Of a stretch of 64,000 nt of DNA, positions 56,399 through 64,000 are shown piece after piece. The number at the start of each line of letters is the position of its first letter. The first letter of the stretch is position 1. The notes below the pieces were generated by a model that was given only the letters and a program-made list of their open reading frames with translations, ran no database searches and was not told the origin of the DNA. The translations under genes were made by a program, and so were the position numbers. Source of the DNA: Brachynemurus nebulosus (taxonomy: Eukaryota > Arthropoda > Insecta > Neuroptera > Myrmeleontidae); contig JAPWDM010000004.1 of assembly GCA_035578155.1 (NCBI GenBank), positions 41,125,551 through 41,189,550 of the forward strand. Direction: 5' to 3'.

Positions 56399-56610
56399 AA
56401 CAATTCCCGATTCGTGTAGCCTTGGCGATGACTATAAATAAATCTCAAGGTCAAACAATGTCTATTTGCGGTTTGAACTTGGAAAGTAAGTGTTTCTCCC
56501 ATGGGCAACTATATGTCGCCTGCTCACGTGTGGGAAAACCATCGAATCTATTCGTGTTAGTAAAAGACAGGTTAACCAAAAATATTGTGCACAAATTAGT
56601 ACTTAGATAA
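56399..56610 (+). pseudogene. Helitron helicase C-terminus (Pif1-like)
   Basis: The frame reads QFPIRVALAMTINKSQGQTM, then GLNLESKCFSHGQLYVACSR and VGKPSNLFV before ending at 56610. FPIRxAxAMTINKSQGQT and HGQLYVACSRV are the last two conserved blocks of the Pif1-family helicase of Helitron transposons. Everything upstream of FPIR is replaced by minisatellite and stops, so only ~70 codons remain. The Rep/HUH part is absent. Expression is improbable. The next ~160 bases downstream could hold the Helitron 3' end, but I could not identify a hairpin plus CTRR terminus. Confidence 0.85.
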
Positions 56611-57271
56611 TTTTCAGTTTTAATAATTTAAATTAATGGAGACAGTAGTTCGAAATAAATGTTATCTACCTTATTTGTGAAATTTAATTTTTATATCTTA
56701 TTAATTTATTTAGGATCTATATTTTGTAAAGAAGTCATTAATTACAAACTATAGTTAAAGTGATATGAATAAAATGTATATGGCCATTTCTCTACTAATT
56801 GGAAAATCGCTGTCCCAGGTAGATTTTATATTATAGATCTTATTATTGTTGAGTTTTATGTATTAATAAAGACAATATAATATTAGCTATTCTTGGCATG
56901 CCATAACTCATTTAGTAACATAATACAGGGGCGGATCCAGCCTTCAGCTCAGGGGGGGGTCAAATTTTTATGACTTAACACTTTAGTCCTTATTGTAAAT
57001 ACCTATAACAAAGGGTGTCCAAATCTGCACAGAATTTTTTTTTATGTGAGACTTATAGGTAAATTCTATATTACAAATCAGGGGCGAATCCAGCCTTCAA
57101 TTTAGGGGGGAGAGGAATTTTAACAAAAAGTGCTCAAAACTGCATGAATTTCGAATTTATTTTTTGTTAAGTTAAAGATTGTTAAACACATGTGCAGCAT
57201 CTATACTGGTTATTTGATAAATGGTCATTTAAAAAAAATATGTTATTCTCTCCTATTTTCAAAAGCTAGAT

Positions 57272-57629
57272 CAGTGGTTCCCAAACTTCTTGGTGTCGTC
57301 GATCCCTATCCCTTGCCATGGTTTTCGATTTTAGATACACTCCCTGTACAAATTCATAAATTCAGCAACAACTTCGAAAATATAATTTGTCCAAAATGAG
57401 GTTCGATGACCTATTTTTTGGTCAATGCAGGTGACAACCAAAACAAAGGTCACCAATTTCTCATTTTTACATTTTAGAACAACCAAGCAAAAAGCTGCTT
57501 CGGTGTACGTATACTCTGTTGCTATAAACCCCCATTTACATCTTACCGAACCGCAATTTTTTTGGCCAACATGGACCGCTTGCAGCTTATTATCGACCCC
57601 TGGGGGTTAATATACTTTGGGAACCACTG
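57272..57629. mobile_element. nested hAT MITE with 8-bp target duplication
   Basis: Ends CAGTGGTTCCCAAACTT and AAAGTATATTAACC...GGGAACCACTG (the last 11 bases inverted to the left end), flanked by AGCTAGAT at 57264-57271 and 57630-57637. 358 bp, no coding motif. CAGTGGTTCCCAAAC ends are a familiar hAT type. It is inserted in the element 56926-57981. Confidence 0.9.
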
Positions 57630-57793
57630 AGCTAGATGCAAGGACTTTTAATGTACAATAATTATAATATTTTCTACGTGTGTACATTACATTTTAAAAT
57701 TACACTTTGGGAACCACTGAGCTAGATGCAAGGACTTTTAATGTACAATAATTATAATATTTTCTACGTGTGTACACTACATTTTAAAATTAC
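57611..57793 (+). repeat. 90-bp tandem duplication of MITE end and flank
   Basis: TACACTTTGGGAACCACTGA through ACATTTTAAAATTAC occurs twice, 57611-57700 and 57701-57793, at an exact offset of 90 bases with about two differences. The unit includes the right end of the nested MITE, one target duplication and 60 bases of flank, so it arose after the insertion. Confidence 0.9.
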
Positions 57794-59099
57794 AAGTGAA
57801 AATTATACTGTTTGAAAATATTAACCACTAGATTTGTTTGTTTGAAATTTGAAAATTTATTTGTAATTTTTATTTGTTTGAACTTTTTAGCGTAATCGTA
57901 AGAATATGTAGCAAATACTTTCAGCTCAGGGGTAGGGGGGGGGTCATGAGCCCTATGACCCCCCCTCTGGACCCGCCACTGACATAATATTGGAATATTC
58001 AATTTACAGTCACTTTTACAGTCAATTCACAGTCCCCTGTCGTGTCCCACTTCCAGAATTAGAGGTATTATTACAAATATTTATTTTCAGTATCATTACT
58101 GTCTGAGAAAAAAAAATGTGAATAATACTAGAATACTGTAAGTATCTTTGTAAAACGCAATCATATTTTTAAAATAAAAATTTCATTAAAAAACCAGTAA
58201 TCAAATGTCCTCAAATTTCTTGAACAGTCCCCTGTTACAATTTGAAAATGGTACTGAAATCACACTGTGCATTGGCCCGATTGTTTATATCATGAAACGC
58301 AACGCAATCGCTGTGAAGTCCGCTCGGTTTCAGAGTTAAGTGCGCTGATATCAATTTGTTCACTCTCACCGCTGCATTTGTAAGTAAACCACACGTTTGG
58401 GGCACTAGTTGTAACAGTCCCCTGATAAACAATTTTTCTATTGTTTTAAGTGATTAAGTTACAACAAATTTATAAAATAATTACTTATTATATACGAATA
58501 TATTATCACGTCTACCCCTTAAAATTGAATAGATTTAAAATGATTTTATGCTAGGAAACTTTCTATGTAGAGTATCAGTCGCCTGACAAACAGTCCCCTG
58601 TCATTTCATAGCGAAATAAGTTAATAGAAGGTAATATTTTTCTTGTTCTAATATTAATTTTATAATATATAATTTTATGACTTTAGAGTTATCAGCTACT
58701 TAAAAAGGCAATTTAACCAAAAATTTGATTTTAATGACAAACGTCCTATAGCATTAAAAAAATTCATTATAATGTTGAATTTACTTAGACATTTTTAATT
58801 TATTCGTACCTAATATAGATTCTAAAAGTTATAGTAAATAAAACAAAGATTTTGATTGCTTCTATTCAACGAAAGTATGTTTTTTCTTCTCCTGGAACAG
58901 TCCCTTGCCGCGATTTTTCATAAAATCGTCCATAATTCACAAATGAAGCGGATAGTTGGTAAGCTTTTTTAAGATACCTACACATTTCATTTATTAATGC
59001 TTTTCAGTGTATTTACACATTTTCTTAATATTTAAGAAAAATAATCTTGGGACAGTTTTGTATCAAAATTTTCCAATTAGTAGAGAAATAGCCATATTC

Positions 59100-59369
59100 A
59101 AAAAGTATATGTTGGTTTGTACCTAATTTCAACATTCCGATATTTTACTTATCACTTTTAAATTATTGGGCATGTTTGGCCGAAGTAAATACTTAAAAAA
59201 TATACTAAGCATAAGTTGAGTAAGTAATGCTTTTACTATAGAAAATCTAGTAAGTACTCACTAAAATTTAATAAGTGCATACTTGGGGCACACACGCCTA
59301 TTCTCAGTCCCATATGATTTAAAATTGGCTAAACTATTTTCAGCTTTATTAGTAAATATTGATTTAGAA
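59100..59369. other. AT-rich stretch, nothing recognised
   Basis: Contains the paired words AAGTACTTA/TAAGTACT around 59190-59260, without further structure. Confidence 0.35.
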
Positions 59370-59625
59370 AGTTATTGAATGGATTTTAATGAAATTTGGT
59401 TTGGTGATAACTTATTACTTCGGTCAACATTTAAGATACTTTTTACTCTGGGAAAATGTCTCATTCCCACGGGAAAATAAAAAAAATCATTTTGAGCATG
59501 TGCATGCATTACGCAAAAATTATTGTTCTATGCAAGTTCTGTATAATTATTACATTTATATACTTCTCATTGAGTTGATAACAATGCGTCGCGCGAACGA
59601 CGTCGTGGGCACAGCCAGTACTTTT
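59370..59625 (-). repeat. end of a widespread insect repeat (GCGGGC..AGCTAGT type)
   Basis: TGGATTTTAATGAAATTTGG, a CGGGAAAAT pair (59451-59480) and, at the right, CGCGCGAACGACGTCGTGGG with CACAGCCAGTA form a phrase series well known as the terminus of an abundant arthropod repeat. The right end is a diverged reverse complement of the border TAGCTGCGGCCCGCGG at 27632. The frame read through it (59389-59649) is not a gene. Confidence 0.55.
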
Positions 59626-59832
59626 AATAATTGTTTTAACTGTTTGTAATTCCAAATTGTTTTTTAAAAATTTTCCTTCTGTAAAACTATTTTCCAGTTT
59701 TAAATTGGTTTATTTTACAAAAACTTGAATTTTACTCTTATAATTTTAATGTTTAATTGTAAATATTTAATTCATTTTCTTATATATACCTATAAAAATT
59801 TTAAATTAATATTTAAATACTAATTTTATTGA

Positions 59833-59897
59833 CATTTTATAAAATACAAACCTGATGATGCCTGATGTAGGCCGAAACGTACGTCGTGTAAAATAAG
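59833..59897 (+). ncRNA. hammerhead-ribozyme-like motif (best candidate)
   Basis: Core CTGATGA (59852-59858), stem II GCC/GGC with a 7-base loop, GAAA (59874-59877), then the palindromic CGTACG giving a 3-bp stem III (ACG/CGT) and GTC at 59883-59885 as cleavage triplet. Outer stem I can form from ATTTTA upstream (59834-59839) and TAAAAT downstream (59889-59894) across an internal loop. Penelope-like elements carry minimal hammerheads of this kind. The base of stem II is a T-C mismatch where G-C is normal, so cleavage is uncertain. Confidence 0.45.
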
Positions 59898-60035
59898 AAA
59901 ATTAAAAATTAAAAATTAAATATTTTCAAGCAGTGTATTATTTGGTGGTTATCATTTTTAAAACTATACTTATTATAAATTCTCACTACCTAAAACGTCC
60001 CTTTATAATAAGAAAGCCTCAATCTAGGGTGAATA

Positions 60036-62335
60036 CGGGATAGATGCCGCTAATTTTGAAAACACTTGATAATTCTTAAAGTACGCATTTAATTGATTTA
60101 AAAATTCGTACATAATAAATGTAAACATTGTTCTTTAAAATTATTTATAAATAATTTTAAATTCTGAGTCATAAAGGATTCATAATTAACATTTTTGTAG
60201 AGCCTGCAAAGCGGCGTCTCTCCCACACCTATGGTAGATATTCCGCATCAAAGAAGGTGAGACGCCGCAAAGTTCATATTAAAAATTTTGCATTTTACAC
60301 GCATCTCCATATATGATGCATGCCATATGTAACCATTTTTGGCACTTTATACATCTTAACCAGTCAACTTTTTTTTGTTTCTAAGTACCATTCAAAACAT
60401 TCAATACACAGGCAATCATCATTATTTTCCTTATCTTCACTAATATGAGGGCTCTTCCTGATCCATTAATGGATCATTTATATTTACGTGGCATAATTTA
60501 CAGTCCAAAAAAAATTTCATAATTAAGGCTGTAATGTAAAAGTTAATTTTTTTTATTATTCAGAAGTTGCTAATGTGCATTGATAATGATTGGCCCTCCT
60601 GTTAGTCTATTACCTAAAGTACATGTGAGTGTACCGTATCGTTTTTTCCCCTTTTTTAGCGAGTAGCGTGTACTACAAGTCGCACATGCACCTAATAAGG
60701 TTCTTTTTTATCGAAGCTTTTATTCAGTGTAACCGATCGTAAAAGATCATTTTTATTTTATGCCCGTTGCTGGAGTACAAAAACCTAAAGATGTAATTTC
60801 TATTAAAATTGCAAGTGCTTATTTATTTATTTATTTATTTATTTTTTTGTAATATTTTGCCACTAAGTTTTTTTTTTGTAATGAATTATTAAAGTTATAA
60901 TGGCTGTTTAAACTTATTTCATATTTGGTTCGACGATGCCACCCTTGGTATGTATTTTTTTGTTCAAAATCTATTTATTTGTACTTTTTTGGTGTGTCCA
61001 TATATTACGTAACGGTTTTATATTTTCTGAATAACATAATTTAATGCCTTTTTTTTGCTTATCATAAAATTGGTTTGGTTTTCATACATTGAAAGTATTT
61101 AATTTTTATGAAAGTATTTAATTTTTATGAAAGTATTTAATTTTTAATTAGTTGTATTCCGTTGTTTGAAATTTTCTTTATTTCAATGCATCTGTTCACA
61201 ATTCAAGAATCATACCGCGTGTTTCGTGTGAAAACCATACCACTTATTTTATTGCTTATTATCAGTATTTTTTTTTATTATCTTTTTATGTAAAAGTATT
61301 GAGAACGATTTGCTTAGATAATTTCTGCTCTGCTAACGGCTTTCTTATTATTTAGGTTTTTCTCTTCTCTTCTTAATTTCTTTCTTTCGGATTTTCTTCA
61401 TTTTGTTCAAATGGTCACATAACTGGTTCGACAAAATGCTATTGAGAGAATTGTTTGTTTAATGACGGAATTCGCCAATATATCATGGATTTTCCCTTTT
61501 CTTCGCTGCGGGTGTTGGACAATGAACGCGCCAACCTGTGTTCAGATGCGTGGCGTGTTCCTGCTTTCACATACCTACCGCAGCCAATATGGTTCGTTTA
61601 TGGCGGATTAGTAGTTTTCCTTCGCGTTTGCCGGAAGCTTTAATTTTATTAAGTTAACATTGTCATTAATTCAATTTCTTTCTTTTTTTGTGTCGTCTGC
61701 ACTAAGAGACAGGGCGTACCCTCCGAGCTTTACCACCGAGTAACATGTAATAAACTTATCTGAGCTAGTCGATACGATAGAACAATTGTCAGTATAACAT
61801 CTTAATGTAACTTTGTAACTTAACAACTTGTAAATAAACTGTAAATTTCAAATTAACACCTAACTACAATTTTATTTTATCATATCCATCATCATAAAGT
61901 ATAAAAGTCTATGTTTTCAACATGTAATATGATGCGGCAGCTATACCAACTTTAAATGGGGCATTTCTCCTTTTTGTTGGGATAGATGCCGCATGTTGCT
62001 ATAGCAAGCATAGTGCGGAATTCCAACCTAAAATTTTATACAGTATTTTTAAAATATACCTAAATTAATAACAAAACTCATTTTCATTAAAACAATGAAA
62101 TATACATTCTTAAATTCTAATGAATTAAATGCTTGGTAAAATATGTTAAAAAACTTACTTTTCAATAATAAAAAGTTATATAATTACTAAGCTGACGGAC
62201 TGATCATGAATGTTACCATATACAGCTTAAATAAGTAACTTATTTTAAACATATAATTCATTAATAGCGGTATCTATCAATCAACGGACGAACTATGGCT
62301 ACTGCAGCATCTCTCCCGACGCGGCATCTCTCCCG
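60036..62335. repeat. region bounded by GGGAGAGATGCCGC-type motifs
   Basis: CGGGATAGATGCCGC (60036) and, inverted, GCGGCATCTCTCCCG (62321) bound 2.3 kb. Five further copies or near copies occur: GCGGCGTCTCTCCCA (60211), GGTGAGACGCCGC (60256), GATGCGGCAG (61931, partial), GGGATAGATGCCGC (61979) and GCAGCATCTCTCCCG (62304). The motif is CpG-containing in otherwise very AT-rich DNA. The interior has a patch of higher GC (61440-61640) whose 62-codon frame I do not recognise. A (TTTA)n run lies at 60820-60845 and a triple 22-bp repeat (AAAGTATTTAATTTTTATG) at 61093-61145. Confidence 0.45.
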
Positions 62336-62824
62336 CTTTTATCCTACATCAATTTCTGATTTGTAATTGACACGATCTTGTGCAATGAATTTTATCTAAA
62401 TTATGCCATTATTATACCCTTTTTTTATCTGCCAACTTAGAAGTAAATTTATTCTCGTCAACGGATACGCACACGTAATTTACTATTGGCCGCTAAAACC
62501 AATAGCTCCATGTGTACCTAGGGGTTATGAGCATTTGCTTGATTTGGACAAAAAACTACTGGTACCGCAGATGTTTGCGAAAAAAATAATAATAATATTC
62601 AATCATTCATATAACAAAAACTTAATTGTTGCTATGAAATATTGTAGAATATTTTATTCTAACTTCAGCAAGTACGAGTTGGCAGTCGAAGCACAGATGG
62701 GCAGATAAAACTCTAAAAATTCTGACTGGCTGTAAGAAATATGATGAGTCAGATAAATACATCCTTATCTAACATTATGTAATTTCAAAAATTGGATTTA
62801 CTAACATTAAAAAGATAAAAATGA
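62336..62824. other. AT-rich stretch, frame without motifs
   Basis: A 101-codon plus frame (62403-62708) begins MPLLYPFFICQLRSKFILVN. I recognise no domain and codon composition is like the surrounding DNA. Confidence 0.3.
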
Positions 62825-63410
62825 ACTGGTTGGAAATAATTTTTCGATCAATTATCTACAACATTTTCAAAATTCAGCTTCCTAGGAAGATTAGGAGGAA
62901 ATGGAGGGGGAAAAAAGTGTTTTGGCTGGATCTAACACGCCCACAGCCCCCCAGAATTAACTTAGAGGGTTGAAATTTGGTATGTTGATAGAGTTCGTAC
63001 GTAGGGTCTGCTTTTTGGAGGTTTTAATATTTTACTCCCACCCCTACCATTTTTAAGCTACAATTTCATGCTTTTTCGACGTTTCCGAAGCTTTTACCAC
63101 TCGCACAGGTCACCCAAATAAACCTAGAGGGATGAAATTTCGTATTCGGATTGAGTTAGTATCAAGAGGGTGCCTTTTGGGGGTCTCAGCTTTTAACCCT
63201 TACCCCCACCATTTTTATACCTAAAAGAACATGATTTTTCTTGTTTTTTAACAGTTTCGTTCGGGTCAAAATCTCCCCAAGTAAACCTAGAGAGGTCAAA
63301 TTTTATGTATAGGTTAAGTTAATAGCCAGCCACTGCTTTTTGAAGGTTTCAACTTTTAACCCTTATCCTCACGATTTTTACGCTAATATTTCCTTGATTT
63401 TTTTGCTTGA
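62825..63410 (-). repeat. family C fragment
   Basis: Minus-orientation blocks of family C (CCCACAGCCCCCCAGAATTAA, AAACCTAGAGGG, CCCTTACCCCCACC), covering the middle third of the reference copy at 25672. It breaks off at about 63410 within TTTTTTTGCTTG. Both ends of the family are absent. Confidence 0.75.
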
Positions 63411-64000
63411 CTAGTTGACTTTAGTGTTGATGAGCAAAAATACGGTCAAAAAAATCTCGTATTTTAGTAATGAATTGCTACAAACTTACGATATACTTTA
63501 ACCCTTTCAATACTAACGGGACATATGTGTCCCATAAGGTGAATTCAAAACACTGTCGGTACTGTTTTGCTATCCAAAATCTCCTTTTTATTTCCCAATA
63601 GTATTACATTGTAAATTTACATTTGTAATATGGTTTTTTGGGATATATGTAATTATTGTAACAATTTTTTAAACCTGAGTTCCCAGTTAATTTATTAATT
63701 TACTTTATTAATTTATCCAAGGAGATGTAGGATTGGAAATAATACTTCGACTATCTTCCATAGAATAAAATGTTTCTTTATTTTTGTCCAGAAATTTTTC
63801 GGTATATTTTATACCTTCTTCAATGGCTACAATTACAATAAATATTTACAATGTAATAATATTTAATATATCTAATATTGTAGTAACAATAATATTTACA
63901 AAATTTTTTTGATATTTTTTAGTTTTGGTTTGTTGGAATGTATAATAAAATCATTTATAAATAACAGAGAGAAACCATTTTAGATTCGATTTTTTTCTTT
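63411..64000. other. AT-rich stretch to the window end
   Basis: No coding, tandem or inverted signal seen. Confidence 0.4.

Larger units (their letters stand above)
56926..57981. mobile_element. hAT-type element with 8-bp target duplication
   Basis: Ends CAGGGGCGGATCCAG and CTGGACCCGCCACTG are inverted apart from two bases and are flanked on both sides by ACATAATA (56918-56925 and 57982-57989). CAGNGGCGGATCCAG ends with an 8-bp duplication are typical of hAT elements. A second CAGGGGCGAATCCAGCCTTC copy at 57081 shows an internal duplication of the end. Interior contains the nested element at 57272. No transposase. Confidence 0.9.
56775..59099. mobile_element. TIR element with repeated CAGTCCCCTG motif
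   Basis: TATGGCCATTTCTCTACTAA with TTGGAAAAT at 56777-56810 is mirrored by ATTTTCCAATTAGTAGAGAA and ATAGCCATA at 59067-59098. Next to each arm a CTGTCCCA or GGGACAG word occurs. The interior has six copies of CAGTCCCCTG or a one-base variant. A hAT element (56926-57981) is nested inside. No transposase seen. Confidence 0.65.

Noticed and set aside
62403..62708. 101-codon frame as a host gene
   Set aside because: No motif, no coding bias, no splice or promoter context; left as unassigned.

Overview
This is a eukaryotic window, very AT-rich, with no bacterial-style gene packing, no long intact host gene and no RNA gene I can recognise. Almost everything readable is transposable-element (TE) DNA: long inverted-repeat elements nested in one another, (TA)n and (TAA)n arrays, minisatellites, and broken fragments of LINE, Penelope, Helitron, Tc1/mariner-like, hAT, TTAA-target and Academ-like elements. 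The repertoire fits an arthropod, most likely an insect. The frequent gtacctat-type words and low GC suggest a hemipteran such as an aphid, but that is an inference of low certainty.

Layout. 1-11 kb: two long-TIR elements (2477-3980 and the foldback 5018-7372), a GC-shifted unclassified patch (4280-4815), and a 3.3 kb TA-flanked foldback element (7803-11129). 11-17.5 kb: copies of a high-copy repeat, here called family C, one of them lying inside a palindrome, then a TTAGTGATGGGC-ended element sitting in a (TA)n array. 17.5-19 kb: a diverged ~120-bp minisatellite with a dead DDE transposase. 19.4-27.6 kb: one large element, broken by a 2.2 kb near-perfect palindrome on one side and by another element (itself carrying a minisatellite and a family C copy) on the other. 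Its core encodes a decayed protein with XPG/FEN1-like motifs and a cysteine-rich CXC tail, which I read as Academ-like. 27.6-31.2 kb: a widespread insect repeat with a pogo-like MITE containing a THAP first exon, plus small hairpins. 31.2-37.9 kb: two related non-LTR elements in tandem at (TAA)n tracts, the first non-autonomous and the second a degraded I-type LINE. Their 3' regions are built of successive hairpins. 38-43 kb: a foldback element with heat-shock-element-like motifs every ~103 bp, then a family C palindrome. 43.5-51 kb: LINE ORF1 and endonuclease fragments, a TTAA-flanked MITE, a long-TIR element with a dead transposase, a THAP fragment, and a Penelope GIY-YIG fragment with a hammerhead-like 3' motif. 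52.5-59.1 kb: a further foldback, a MITE, an exact 150-bp minisatellite, the end of a Helitron helicase, and a 2.3 kb element containing a hAT which contains another hAT. 59.3-63.4 kb: another repeat end, a second hammerhead-like motif, a region with a recurring GGGAGAGATGCCGC-type motif, and a last family C fragment.

No gene here is likely to work as a normal host gene, so there is no pathway to describe. The connections are of transposon biology: autonomous elements and their non-autonomous relatives, nested insertion order, and repeat arrays carried by the elements. All coordinates of repeat ends were read by eye and may be off by a few bases. All family assignments rest on motif recognition, not on searches.
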